Source: Prostheceraeus crozeri (lineage: Eukaryota; Platyhelminthes; Polycladida; Euryleptidae). Taken from it: a stretch of 64,000 bases of DNA. Location: the NCBI GenBank assembly GCA_907163375.1, contig CAJQUW010010447.1:1-64000 (forward strand), written 5' to 3'. Every line of letters begins with the position of its first letter. Position 1 is the first letter of the stretch. The notes under the pieces were generated by a model. The model had not been told where the DNA came from. It made no database searches and worked only from the letters and a program-made list of their open reading frames with translations. This document shows positions 1 to 12,110 of the stretch, in pieces. Made by a program: the position numbers and the translations under genes.

Positions 1-769
1 GCAATAGGGTTATAATTTCATGCAATGCGAAAGATCTAGAGCAAAAATAATGCATTTTATTTTGGAGTTTGCTTATAGCTTAAAAGTTAAGCTTCATAAA
101 GCAGCGTTGATTATAGTGATACAAATTCTCCATGTGTTGACAAACATGTGAAGCATATGAGCACACACTCTACGCAGCATTTTACATGAGCGATCCTATT
201 GGAAGATATATAAAGACTGTAATAAACTCGTGAGATATTTGGAAACTAAAGATATCTGTGATCAGTAAAAGAATATTTGTGATGGCTTCTAACTTCTGTC
301 GCATTGTCCGATCTTCGTTGAGGAGAAAACTGCACATCTTCCATTTCTAGTTCAGATGGTTCAGATAGTTCCAAATCGATTTCATACCTACCCGAATGAA
401 TTTCAGACATCTCCAGATGAATTGGAGATTCTCCAGTTGAATTTAAGATACTTTCAAAGTTGAGTCTCTGACAGATATCTGAAATTCAATCAGAAAAATC
501 TGAAGCTCATGTTATGTCTGAAATTCATTTGGAGAGATCTGAAATAGACATGGAAAGTATACAGTTGGTTCCAAAAGTTAACATGCAGGGATGATAGAGA
601 AGTTTTCGGTCTTTGAATATTACATGGTCTTTTCAAGCGACTGTTATAAGTCTCCATAACGAAGGCAAAAACGTCAATGACCGAAAAATGAATTTCAAAA
701 TTATACATTGGAAAGTTTTCCGGAAAATTTTCCATTTGCATCACTAGTGACAGCTATTTGCCTGTGATA
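1..769. other. Unassigned AT-rich DNA with a short degenerate repeat
   Basis: No gene is seen. Between about 340 and 545 a motif close to TCTGAAATTCATTTGGAGA recurs several times on both strands (for example near 408-440 and 520-545), so the stretch is a small degenerate inverted-repeat cluster. The open frame on the minus strand at 490-744 runs through this repeat and shows no recognisable protein features. Confidence 0.4.
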
Positions 770-860
770 TGATCACGCTTAAGAAAATACTCTTGAGGTT
801 GAGCATGACAGTAATAGGAACCCACCGAAATTCAAATTTAGCAAACTCCAAGGCTGTCAT
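770..860 (+). repeat. R1 repeat, left fragment
   Basis: This is the end portion of a repeat unit (R1) that recurs at 6900-6990 and 14225-14320 and, inverted, at 21180-21263. Shared landmarks are TCTTGAGGTT, AGCATGA and CCAAGGCTGTCAT. The unit is cut just after GGCTGTCAT by the element at 861-5843, and R1 resumes at about 5844. Confidence 0.7.
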
Positions 861-872
861 CCCGGCTAACAA

Positions 873-1190
873 AGTACGTATCTGCTACGTAGCGGGGGAG
901 TAGCAGAAATGCGTAGCAGAAACCAATAAAAATGGCGGCATAGGCCACGTTCTTGCTACGTAGCATGGTGCTACTTGTTGCTACCAATTGAAACGTTGCC
1001 GATACTGAATTGACATCATAATGCAACCTACCGCTACGCTGAAGCACTGATTGCTACCGGTATGCTACGTAGGAGAACCTTGTGCTACTCTACCTACGTA
1101 TCTGCTACCGGATGCCACGTAGTGCTACGGCGACTCTACGTACTTGCTACTAATCGCCACCAACTGCTACACTGGCGCTACGCTACATTT
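873..1190. repeat. Left subterminal CTACGTAG array
   Basis: Exact CTACGTAG lies near 885, 957 and 1064. Close variants (GTACGTAT, CTACGTAT, CCACGTAG, CTACGTAC) and many GCTAC half-sites fill the rest. Arrays of short sites just inside the terminal repeat are typical transposase-binding regions; that role is inferred. Confidence 0.7.
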
Positions 1191-2086
1191 TATCAGTCCT
1201 TATTGGCGAAAGTCCACCTCAATCAACACACAGTCCAACTTACCCACAGCTATGCAACTATGAAAATCAGAAGGCGATATTTCGGAATAGCAAAAAACAA
1301 ACCATCACACAAACGATTTTATTCGAACACATATGCACACATCAAATGTCTTTACTCAGGCACTTGATCGTCTTCCACGTCACCCTCTATGTCCGGCAGC
1401 TCAACCCTGCTCCCGAGAAAGTCTTCTGGGGGCTTGTTATAGCCAGTTCCCCACAAGGACCTTCATCCTGGCATTTCCATTTTTGTAATGGAGTTTTCTC
1501 ATTGCCTCTGAAAAAGGATGATCAATTCTTAAAAAGGGCACTGAAATGCATTTGAGATTATAACAAAATAAAACTTAGTCTGATAGACAGACACCACTTA
1601 GTTTGGAATACGTTCAATCCGTACTAGAAAAAAGAATTTTCCTGTCTACTGATGCTACATAGTTGGGTCAAGTTATGATGTAGCAAAATGCACTCTCTGA
1701 TGAGATGCAACGTTTCAAGCTCATTTGTAAGCTTGGAATATCGACTTTTCTAATTTTAACAGCTCTAACCACTTTGCAAGTTTTCAGTATAAGTAGTAGC
1801 TGCTTTGCACAATGCAATTCGACGGAATATGCGCTTTTTTGAATTTCTAAATTTAGTTCCTCCGACATTCACCGAAATCATAATAACCTCGACTTAGACT
1901 ACGCAGTTTTCGTCGAGGTTGGACAGAACAGTAGTCAGATAATTATAGAAACATTTTGCTATTCATAATTTTTTATTTCCTCCTTGTTATTCATACATTT
2001 GCTCCTTTATGCCTATTTCTCGGACATTTTTGGACATGATGATGATTATAGCAGATAGTATGTAAAGATAGAAATAGTCCCTCCGC

Positions 2087-2745
2087 CAGGACGGGCTTTT
2101 GCATCGAACGAGACCGAAGATGAGACTTTCAACGAATGTTCTAAACCCTATGACTACTACGAAAATGCGCGCCTGCCGAATTCTAACGTGTTCCTTTGAT
2201 ATGCAGACAAGTTCAAGAAAAAGGACATGCTAATTGAAGGAAAATCGAAGTTTTCGACCGAAATGTTGGTTTGGTGTGTTTGCCCTGACTATGCGAGATG
2301 TATTAACTCAAGCGCTATAGGCCTAGTTTGTGGCATGACATATCTTCAGGTCATGAAGTCATGTACCTTCGCCTACCAAAACCAAAACAAATTTGGATTC
2401 AACAAGCATCTTAGGAAGGTAAATATGAATGAAATTTTGATCAAATTTCAGCTCAAACCTTGAGCATCTATAACCACTCTTGCAAATATCGCATATAGAA
2501 TTTGTTCTTAGCACGGGATTAGAACGCAATGGAAGACATATCATACCGCAAGATTGCATAGTCGGAGCAAGCACACCAAGCAGACATATTGGTCGAAAAT
2601 TTTCCTACAGTTAATAACATGTATATTTCCTTGATCTTGTCTGTAGATCAAAGGAACTCGTTAGAACTCGGAAGGCGTGTATTTTCGTAATAGGGTATAC
2701 ATCATTCTGTGTCTCATTCCATGCAGAGGCTCGTCCTGGCGGGAC
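2087..2745. mobile_element. 659-bp MITE with TA duplication
   Basis: The ends are imperfect inverted repeats of about 45 bp. The left starts GTCCCTCCGCCAGGACG and the right, read inward, starts GTCCCGCCAGGACGAGCC; similarity continues through TGCAT.GAA.GAGAC. TA sits on each side (2085-2086 and 2746-2747), as expected for a Tc1/mariner- or PIF-type cut-and-paste element. No coding capacity is seen. It is nested in the 861-5843 element. Confidence 0.65.
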
Positions 2746-3207
2746 TATAAATATATTTCCATGTTTCCATATAGTATTTGTTGCAATCATTCAAATTTTA
2801 TAATGGGCATATAACGAAATTTGCATACAAGATTCTCTTGTCCAAAGTTAGCACATGTTAATAAGATTGAACGGGAGACCTCATAGTCCGGGAGCTAGCG
2901 TGAACTTGTGCAGGGAACGAGGTAGTACATAAAACTTTCACATAGCATAGTACACCTCTAACCTACTGCAAAACTTCGCGTCTGCCGGATCAGATCATTT
3001 GCTTTTAAGAAATAGAGAGGATAACACAATCCTACGTATTTCCAATGGTAAAATTGTGACATTTAAGGTGTTGACTCCATTTTTTCGAATTTTTGCTCAT
3101 AAAAGTTACACAAATTGGTATTTTGTTGAACTGGTATTTATAGAAATCATCTACAGATCATGATCTTTCAAATGAGTTATCATTCAGTGTAAGAGGATGA
3201 AGTAAAG

Positions 3208-3312
3208 TGTACAAACAGACACTTTTCGTTAAAGTATATCAACAATTTTCCTGAAATTTCTATGTTAAAATTTGCAGTTACACCAACGAAAAGTGTCTAT
3301 TTTATTGTACAT
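3208..3312. repeat. Short inverted repeat, about 105 bp
   Basis: GACACTTTTCGTT near 3218 is answered by AACGAAAAGTGTC near 3285, and the outer TGTACA matches on both sides. It may be a tiny hairpin element or the ends of one. There is no coding content. Confidence 0.45.
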
Positions 3313-3805
3313 AACTTTATGAAGGCAAATAAAGAAGGAGTGACCCACTTGTTTTTAGCAAAATGCCAAGAAAATTGAATTACCTCTTTCTCCTAGCCTT
3401 CAACATCATATGTAAAACATTAATTTTTATGTTTTAAAATAAATTGTGAGCATTACTGCATGCATGTAATTATGCCTATTGACAAATGTAAAATAGCATA
3501 TAAATTGTCAGTTTATTTGTCAATATCACGATATATAGTAGAGAATGCAATGGGCTTAACCATCAGTATTTTATAGGCCTATATGGAATATATGAAAAGA
3601 AACTTAATCATTTCAAAAATTCCACTTTATCACTGATTTTGATTTATAGTGCAAAGCCACTGCATCACAACTTTTCACATTAGTAATGCACTAGACAATG
3701 CGTTTTCCCAATTCTTGATGACAGAACTGAATTACAAAAGAAGAAATTCATACTACACCTAAATTAATCATTCTATGTGGTTTGGCCCTAGACTGCTATA
3801 GTTTT

Positions 3806-4084
3806 CGGAAAAGTCAAGTTGATTTAATTTACATCAGCCAGATATATTTCAAAAGTTCAGAGCTATTATCTTCAGGAGCAAAGGATTACGAGAATGGTCG
3901 TAATTCAAAATGATAGAGTTAATTGATCTGCGTGATTTATGATTTCTTTGTGTATTTTGAATCACTATCATAGTAAATATTCTTGTATAGTTTATATATA
4001 TATATTTTTTGCTCCTGAAGAGGATAGCAGTGAGCCATTGAAATATATCGGGCTGATTCAAATTAGATCAACTTGAATTTTCCG
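3806..4084. mobile_element. 280-bp hairpin MITE
   Basis: Two arms of about 75 bp, at 3806-3886 and 4008-4084, are imperfect reverse complements. Outer ends read CGGAAAA then CAAGTTGAT; inner ends read TTCAGGAGCAAA. The intervening 120 bp is AT-rich. It is a foldback or MITE-type element without coding capacity, nested in the 861-5843 element. No clear target duplication is seen. Confidence 0.6.
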
Positions 4085-5157
4085 TTAACCACAATAATTC
4101 TAGTGTTTCGATTGTTAGCGTCTGAATGAATTCTTTTGTACACCACTTATATACATAAAGCTCTTATTTCATTTAATTACATATTAAAATATGAATTTGC
4201 ATGCTGATACTTACATGTTGCGACGAAAGCAATCGACACGGAAATATGAGAAGCATTGAGATCGAAACACGCAGTTGGAAAACAGCGACAAGTCATAATG
4301 CCTATGGAGATCAAGTATGTTTTGATTGCTTCATTCACTAGAAGTTCTGCTCTGCTGATTTCGATTTTCACTGGATAAATATATAAATTTTCGTACATGT
4401 AAATCTATCGCGGATGAAAAGTTGCTTTCGTTCAAGGAATTCTTCACCTCGGCGAAGGTTGTACCATTTGTCACTCAATCTGATATTGTGCCCGATGAAA
4501 AAGACAACACTGAGAAAAGTGATCTCTGTACACGGATGAAGGATATAGCAGCAATGGCGTACGTTGTTAAAGTCCACTCTGCTTTATTTGACGTAACATC
4601 ATCATTACTCAGCTTCGCGATGCCATGAATTTAATGCCAGCTGCACGCTTGTCTATGGTTGCACGCGAGACGCGTCAGCGCATCATGGATCCACCTGTAT
4701 TCTGTAGCTGTCGAAACCGGACAAAGACGAATGCGGCCGAAGGATGGATAGCGATGGAATGTGTCTGCTAATGCGAGAAGGGCGGGGAGATTGCGCAACG
4801 GAACTTGACTGTGGTAAAGCTTTCAAAATCATATCACTTCTGCAGATTCAGATGCAAAGCATGCGCTAAAGGCAAACTGAATTTACTATATAATTGGTTA
4901 CTAGGTTGTCATACAAGGTGTCATCGTCATAAAATTAGAGCGGAGAGAAAAAAAATTAGTAGTTTTTTAACTTTAAAAACTTTTTAAACTTAAGACTTAA
5001 AAACTAGCGAGCACTCAAAAGATCATTTCATTTGAAGACATAATTGTGAAATGCGGATTTCTATCTTGTGAGATGGTGTGACAGTTTCTCCTATGTATAA
5101 AAATACTGTCGCGTGAAAGAGAACATAACAATTATGTTTTTGATGCATCAAATATAT

Positions 5158-5442
5158 CTAAATGCATAGATAAAAGTAAGAAGAGAGACGGGATCGAACA
5201 AGGAGAAAAGGAGAAAAAGAGAGAAATATGAAGAAGATAAATTGGAAAATAACAGAGAAGAGAAAGAGTGAGAGGAAAGGAGAAAATGAGAGAGTATGAA
5301 GGAAAAGAAGTGGAATAGCAAGTGAACACGTTGATGAAGAAGAGAGAGAGAGAGATGGATGAAATGAGAGGATGGAGAGAGGAGGAAGCAGAGAAAGAGA
5401 GAGGAGGAAGAGGAAAAGAGAAATCGAGGGGAGGTTTATGAT
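5158..5442 (+). repeat. Purine-rich (GA) tract
   Basis: Nearly 285 bases are almost all A and G on the plus strand, built from irregular GAGAGA, GGAGAA and GAAGAG words. The long frame that crosses it on the minus strand is a composition effect (serine, leucine and phenylalanine-rich) and not a gene. Confidence 0.7.
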
Positions 5443-5469
5443 TTTTTACTGCTGCGTAAACACAACGCA

Positions 5470-5831
5470 TATGTGCTACGTAGAAGCAACCGAGCAGCTA
5501 CCGACTGCTACGTATCCACAGCATTTATCTGCTACGTAGAAGCAACCGAGCAGCTACCGACTGCTACATATCCGCGACGTTTATTTGCTACGTAGAAGCA
5601 ACCGAGCAGCTACCGACTGCTACGTATCCACGACGCATTTGCTACGTAGAAGCAACCGAGCAGCAACGCTCCTATAGGCAAAACGTCAAAAGCGCTGAAA
5701 ATATGCTGTAAGTGTAAGATAAGTACGAGCGTATCAATAGCTACGTAGCTGCTGCGTAGTGCCACCAACCAACATGCTACGCTACGCTTTGGAACGTTTG
5801 GCACCGATTGCTACGTATCATCTACGTAGGA
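5470..5831. repeat. Right subterminal CTACGTAG array with 56-bp tandem units
   Basis: Four units of about 55-57 bp share GCTACGTAGAAGCAACCGAG followed by CAGC and, in the first three, TACCGACTGCTAC. They start near 5474, 5531, 5587 and 5640. Two further CTACGTAG sites lie near 5741 and 5822. This mirrors the left array and gives nine exact CTACGTAG sites in the element. Confidence 0.7.
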
Positions 5832-5843
5832 TTGTTAGCCGGG

Positions 5844-6990
5844 ATAACACTGAGAATCTGATCTGTAAAATACCATCATTCCTTCTGCATTACAATCATG
5901 ATCATTTAATTCCGTGGTAATTTCTTCAAAACTGCAAAAATGTGCATATCTCACATTTGGTAACAACACCCAATTGTATGCACCTCGAATTCATTTAATA
6001 AAATCGAAGGTGTAGGCTATACACATTGGGGAGTTAATAAATGCTGAGTTACTAATATATGCTTACTATATGGACCATAGGCGCAACGTTGTTGGCCCTA
6101 CAACTTTTTTTATTACAGGGGGGATCGATTTTGATATTTCATTATAATTCACCGAGCGAAGAGTGTATACATATACATGTAGATTATCCTGATTTTCTTG
6201 ATGCATGCAAATTATCTTACATATGTACATGAAAGTTGGATTACATGTAGATCACATCGCATGTACACAGTGCATGACTGGGGTGCCGCACAGAAACATT
6301 GTTGGATATAATGATTTGGTTATTGACAAGAAAATTTAAATAGGTGAATCGGGTGAATGATGCTGTTAGAGACTTTTAGACTAACAGGGAGTAAGTATAT
6401 GTAGAGTCGACTCAAAAAAGTACCTGTATACACTAAAAATTTTTATATGAAAAGATTCAGTTTTTTGCGGAGATCACGTTCCTGCGGTCCAAACAATTAT
6501 TTGAGCAGCTTTAAAAAAACGAAATTTTTGCCAATTTAGATGCTACTGACATGACACCCCATCATAAGTAGTATGAAACAAGTTGGATATCAAAAGAAAT
6601 GGACATTCGCTAACAAGCATCGTAACTAAGCGGAAATTAAACTGATTACCAAGGAAATCTAATGAACGGCATTATAATGGAAGTCTTCATGAAAAAAGTC
6701 GCGATATCTTATTGTGCAGTCGTGGCTGAAATTTCATTTATTTAATTCAATTTTCATCGTGATGAATTTATGATTCACAAAATTAATGTGTCACTTCTTT
6801 AATCTGAATAGTGATGTGGACCCATTTACATCTTTCAAAGTTAATCGAAGTCATTGTCTTTGATTCTGCTATTTTGCTCTGCCAGTGGCAGGTAGCATGA
6901 ACTGATGCTTAGAAGATTCTCTTGAGGTTCAGCATGAAAGCAATAAGAGCCCATCGAATTGCTAATTTAACAAACATTAAATTTCCAAGG
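5844..6990 (+). repeat. R1 tandem unit, copy 1
   Basis: R1 resumes after the 861-5843 insertion and runs to the next CCAAGGCTGTCAT near 6978-6990. Removing the insertion gives a unit of about 1.15 kb. Landmarks shared with copy 2 are TTCCGTGGTAATTTCTTC, AATCGAA.GTGTA, TTGGGGA.TTAATAAATGC and GTCGACTCAAAAA. Copy 1 has roughly 340 bp more than copy 2 between GAGTTAC (about 6052) and GTCGACTC (about 6398), so a small insertion here or a loss there is likely. No coding content is recognised. Confidence 0.6.
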
Positions 6991-7231
6991 CTGTCATGAG
7001 AATCTGTGAAATACCATCATTCCTTCTGCATTACAACCATGATCACTCAATTCCGTTGTAATTTCTTCAAAACTGTATAAATATGCATGTTTCACATTTG
7101 GAAACAATTCAAACTGTATCCCCTTGAGTTCATTAATCAAAATCGAAAGTGTATTACACCATGGACATCGAATATCAACAACTAGGAATATCGAATATCA
7201 ACACCTAATGCTTCGTATTCGATGTCTGTGG
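6991..7231 (+). repeat. R1 tandem unit, copy 2, first part
   Basis: It repeats the start of copy 1 (GAGAATCTG, CCATCATTCCTTCTGC and so on). Near 7154-7230 a small palindromic insertion interrupts it, with GACATCGAATA answered by TATTCGATGTC. The Gypsy element at 7232 then splits the unit, which continues at 13689. GTGG at 7228-7231 is the left target duplication. Confidence 0.6.
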
Positions 7232-7797
7232 TGTAACTTAGTTTATTTATATGTTAGCACTCTGGAAATATTAATTCTATTACTACCGTCTCAATCGCCT
7301 TTCCTCAACTATATTGCGCTTCCAGCAATCACAAGTTCACGTTTACCTTTCCCAGAGTTAGTGTCACCCACTAAGGCTTACTCAAGATAAAATAATGATA
7401 TCGATAGACACCGTATATTATGCCTATGTGGGGAAGAGCTAAAAGGATGAGCAGCGTACAAAGTGAAGCACAAAAGAATACTCAGTTCGGTGACGACAAC
7501 TGTTCGGTCGTTGAGTTTATATATATTCTGTACTACCATCCTCTTCCTAAGCATCCGCACCGGATGCGTCCACTGCCTCGAAAGTCATAAATCAATCTTG
7601 ATGGAAAAGTTCGTTTGACATTTTTGACACATGAGTCTGATATAATTTTACTCCCACTTCCGCCTCTTCATCTTGTGATTGAGCTCGCGTGCCGATTTGC
7701 GATTTAATTATTTTCACCTCTTCACCCGTGGACTTTACAACTTGTTACATTTTCCATTTTTTCCAACTCTCGTATTTCATATTTCAGCCCGGTTACA
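7232..7797 (-). repeat. LTR, 3' end of the minus-strand Gypsy element
   Basis: 566 bp beginning TGTAACTTAG and ending CCGGTTACA, nearly identical to 13122-13684. The inner side carries a purine-rich stretch on the minus strand (GAAGGGGTATCATA), a plausible polypurine tract. Confidence 0.9.
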
Positions 7798-8779
7798 TAT
7801 GATACCCCTTCATTTAGGTGTTGTCCCAACACCTGACACAAATTCGAAGTAGGGAGTTTAGTTCATCACGAATACCGAGGCATGTGGATGGTAGCAAATA
7901 GAGAAGACAAAATTACAATCAAGCGAAGATGCTGCTCACACTGTCCGCTCTCCCTCACATAAGTTATGGAAACATGTAAAATCATATACATATATATCAA
8001 ATGACAGAATAACAATCAATGTACAAAGTCACTATCATGGGGTTAAAAACTGATATTCACTGCTCGCAACATTCAATACACATATGGTCACCATAACCGG
8101 AACTGTCAATCGCACCATCACCCAAAGAGAGATAAACTATGTCCACACACATCAATGGAGACATCTTAAATATAACCCCATGATAACAAATGTGACCCCA
8201 TGATGAAAAGAATAATTGTATAACAAGATAATACGGTAAGAAGCACTGAGGATGATTAAGAGTAGTCCATGAAATGTCGTTACTCGAAAAATACAATTAA
8301 CTGTCTCCCAACTCGACACTGACAACACTGCACGTACCTTACTAGCTGGCGGAATTTAGTAAAGGCATAAAGCGCTATAGTAATAGATGTATACGAGGAT
8401 ATATGATGGTGATATAAGTTGTTATAGGATTTCAAATATACATGTATGATGAGATAAAATGCCAGCGGTAGCACTCATCACTCCATCAAGCTAGTGGTAA
8501 AGAGAAGAAGACAACAACTCTGCTGATTACTTCGCCACCTAGGCGAATAATTACTTAAATTATTTTACACTGCGTAACACTCAATCATACATTCTGACAA
8601 AATATATAATAGTAACATGATTGGTATATGCTGAAAAAAAGTGGTTGGTTAGCAGTACATTTTTATAGAGCAATATTTTTGGTTAAAAGTCGTACGTACG
8701 GTTTACGGTTGCGGTTAACGGTTTACGGTTAGTGGTTACGGTGCCGGGGCTTACTGTGGATAATCTACTTTTCTTCCTC

Positions 8780-10005
8780 TCAATGGGTATCGAGTAGTTT
8801 TTGTATTTCTGTCGGCTCATATTCATCCTCCTCTTCTGTCTCTTTCTCTTCTGACGCGTCATTAACGGTTTCCCGCTCTGGCTGAGCTCTCCCGAGCGAT
8901 TCAGCCTCATCGTCACTTGAAGTGTGACCGTCGCCGTCATACAGTTCCGAGATCTCCTTAGTATTGTCGGTTTTTTCATTATTTATGAGTGTCGGGATTC
9001 CTGCCGAACGGTCAAGTTTAACCCTATTTAGGTGGACCCACATGGACTTGGAGCGGGGCTCACGCACTGATACTATTTTACAATTAGTGTCTGTCAATTC
9101 TGTAATACGCATTGGACCTTTCCATTTATGCTGCAATTTAGGAGTGAGCCCTTTTGTTTTAGCTGGCATGTGTACGTAAACGCGATCTCCGATTGCCAAC
9201 TTATCAGCGGTCAACGTCACTCTCCTATCGTAATATTTCTTTTGCTTATCTTGTGCTTTTTCGATGCAATCTTTCGCAACTTTCCAGGCTTCCGATAAGG
9301 TTCGAGCTAAATTATGCTTATAATCGTCAACTGAGCTGGCCGATTCAGTTAGATCCCGAAGAACTAAATCGCTAGGAAGTAGAGGGTCTCGACCATACAA
9401 TAAAAAGAATGGGCTTTCTTTAGTAGAACTATGGCTCGCAGCTCTATATTCGAACAGGACATATGGAATGAAGACATCCCAGTCCTTCTGGTCGCGACTG
9501 GTATAAAATGATAACATCGTAGTAAGTGTTTTGTTGAATTGCTCTACTTGACATCTGTTTGAGGATGAAATGATGTGGTAAAAACTTTTTCTGTATTCGT
9601 TAAACGACATACTTCTTTTAATAATTCTGAGGTGAAATTTCTGCCTCGATCGGATAACAGACACTCAGGACAACCATGAGTCGCAATTATGTTTTCGACA
9701 AATAATCTGGCGATGGTTGTTGCCTTCTGGTTGGGACTGCAAAACATTCGGGCCATTTAGTAAAATAATCTGCGAAGACAACGATGTATTTGTTTTGGTT
9801 TCTAGTTAAAGGTAGAGGGCCTAAAACATCAATTCCTAATCGAGCCATTGGACGATTTATCGGAATTGACACCATTGGAACGACTGTTTTAACTTTAGGA
9901 CCCTTTTTGGTGGCGCAAGCGATACAGGCTTGGCACCACTCAGTGACATCTTTATGTAGTGTAGGCCAATAATAGAATTTGTTGATTCTAGAGATGGTTT
10001 TTTTC
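8780..10005 (-). pseudogene. Gypsy integrase region (fossil)
   Basis: The protein-like sequence on the minus strand shows the HHCC zinc region with the W..C..C spacing (CQACIACATKKGP), the catalytic-core start LGIDVLGPLP, SDRGRNFTSELL, and the C-terminal region ending in LQHKWKGPMRI, which is typical of Gypsy integrases. An acidic tail follows near 8780-8960, and a low-complexity ACGGTT-type run lies near 8695-8740. It belongs to the element at 7232-13684. Confidence 0.85.
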
Positions 10006-11345
10006 AATTCCTAGGTGACCACCAAATGCACCGGAATGTAGATCCGTGAATACTGTTTGACGCAACTCTTGTGGGAGAGCTAGTAACAAGTCGTTGCCTG
10101 GAGTGTTTACACTTTTATAATATAACAAACCTTTTGATAAACGGAAATTTGGCCAATTATCATTAATGAATTTTAAGCATTGCTTAGACAATTGTTTAGG
10201 CATGGCTTGGTGCTGCAATTTCTTTATGATGGCGTTATAAATAGTGTCTTCCTTTTGTTGCTGCTGCACGCACGAAAATTCAGAACGAGATCTTATTTCA
10301 CTGATCGCATTAATAGGTATGCGAGACAATGTGTCGGCGTTTGAGTGTTTCTTGCCTGGACGGTATAAAATTTCAAAATTATACTCTTGAAGTAATAATG
10401 CCCATCTCATGAGCCTTGATGACGGTTCTTTGTGATTTAGCAAATACCGTAATGGTGCATGGTCTACTATGGCATAGAACTTTTTGCCCCAGAGGTATTC
10501 CCTGAAATGCTTGACAGCAAATACTAAGGCAAGTGCTTCCTTTTCTACTGTTGCGTAATGCTTCTCTGCTTTCTGTAAAACTCGACTTGCGTAAGCAATC
10601 GGGTGATCGACACTATCGACCATTTGACTAAGGACGCTACCAATTGCCCAGTTACTAACATCGGTTTGTAAGTAGAATGGTTGCTCAAAATTCGGATAAA
10701 TCAAGATGGGTGGAGATGTTAGAGCTTTTCGCATGAGGTTAAACGCTTCTTCATGGTGATCCGTCCAAACAAATTTTTCCTCTTTCTTTATAAGGTTAAA
10801 TAGTGGCGCAACAATACGAGCAAAATCTTTTACGAATCTTCTATAATAGCTACACATACCCAAAAATTGTCTCGTTTGTTTTACATTTTTTGGTCTTGGA
10901 TAATTGACAATTTTCTCAATATTGTCTTGTAATGGAGTAAGGCCTTGGCGCGACATGACATGTCCTAGAAAGCGAACTTCGCTCTTGGCAAACTCACATT
11001 TAGCAGGCTTTAGTTTTAGGTTATACTCAGTCAGACGTTCGAATATAATGTCCAATTTTCGCAGATGGTCTTCAAAGGTTTTTGAGAAAATTATGATATC
11101 GTCGAGATATGTAATGCACTCGATGAATTGCAGCCCGCTAAAACTAAGTCTAGAGCGGAAATAAATGTCGCGGGGCTATTACTGAGCCCAAAAGGCATTC
11201 TTAAAAATTCATAATTTCCAAAACAAGTAGTAAACGCTGTCTTATGCCGATCCTCTTCCGCCACGTCAATCTGCCAGTAACCAGATGCTAAGTCGAAAGT
11301 GGAAAAATATCTGGCCTCATGTAGACAGTCGGTAATGGTTTCCAA
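10005..11345 (-). pseudogene. Gypsy reverse transcriptase and RNase H region (fossil)
   Basis: Minus-strand sequence with FSTFDLASGYWQI and the MPFGLSNSPATF motif of the reverse transcriptase, FLGHVMSRQGL of the thumb, FYLQTDVSNWAIGSVLSQ of RNase H and YRPGKKHSNADTLSRIP of the connection to integrase. It is clearly Ty3/Gypsy. Confidence 0.9.
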
Positions 11346-11359
11346 CTGTGGCAGTGGTT

Positions 11360-12110
11360 GGTGTTGTGAAAGGAGGCCTGAGGCCTATTATTTGATTCAT
11401 ATCTACGATTAACCGATGGCTCAAGAGTGGAAATTAGCTTGCCTACTCTCTCAGACAGCACAGAGAGTTGTTTTGTGGCATTATCCGTACTGTCATCTGC
11501 TAACACCTTTCTACGCATCTCCTCTTTCGAGGCTATGAGAATGGCAGCGTCCAACGAAGTCGGCTCGAAACGCAATAGCAGTTTCTTTAATGAGGGGGTA
11601 ACCCCCGCTAAAAACGCTTCTAGTGCCAGCGTTTTCCGAACATCCTCATCATATGAATTATACGCCAAAATGGTTAGTTTTTATATATCGGCAGCATAAC
11701 TGGCAACCGATTCACCTGGCTGTTGCTTCCTATTACGGAGTTGCATCGCGTTGTATCTGTTCATTTCTGGTGTATGTAATAAACGGTGGAGGTCTTCTAT
11801 TAGGACGTCAATGTCGTCTTTCGAAGCTGTTGGTAAACTACTATAAATTTCTCTAGCATGGCCGTCAAATAGATCGGTAGCATGGCTAGTTGCTGTTCCC
11901 TCTTCCAACCTAAGGCCTTCGCTACTAGCAAAAATTGAGTTGCGAACTCACCGAATTGATATTTTGGATCCTGAAGGTCTCCCGAAAATGTCTTCAACGT
12001 TACACGCTTGCTGCAGACGGTAAGGTTGGTCGTCGACTGTCTTCTATCTCGACTAAGGCATTACTGACATTCTCCATTCGATCAACCAGGTCTTCGACCG
12101 TTGCCATGAC
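11360..12110 (-). pseudogene. Gypsy gag-like region (fossil)
   Basis: Upstream of the reverse transcriptase on the minus strand lies a gag-like stretch. It holds FSGDLQDPKYQFGEFATQFL, PYLTA-type helices and a MAYNSYDED/FLAGVTPSLK segment, as in gag proteins of invertebrate Gypsy elements. No zinc knuckle is evident. Confidence 0.6.

Larger units (their letters stand above)
861..5843. mobile_element. 4.98 kb non-autonomous DNA transposon with CTACGTAG arrays
   Basis: The segment begins with CCCGGCTAACAA (861-872) and ends with its exact reverse complement (5832-5843). Both ends carry many copies of the palindrome CTACGTAG and its variants, with similar spacing next to the terminal repeat. The flanks are two parts of the R1 repeat, which reads continuously elsewhere, so this is an insertion. 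AT lies on both sides and could be a 2-bp duplication or part of the terminal repeat. No transposase is seen: the interior holds smaller inverted-repeat elements, a purine tract and short random frames. It is therefore probably mobilised in trans. The superfamily is not assignable from what I see. Confidence 0.75.

Noticed and set aside
5132-5470. 112-codon minus-strand frame
   Set aside because: It is the complement of a GA-rich tract; the composition (serine, leucine, phenylalanine, proline runs) is what such a tract must encode.
6053-6398. Separate small transposon inside R1 copy 1
   Set aside because: Copy 2 lacks this stretch, but I found no clear inverted ends or duplication, so loss from copy 2 is equally likely.
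8964-9972. Plus-strand frames opposite the Gypsy integrase region
   Set aside because: They are antisense shadows of the minus-strand integrase sequence.
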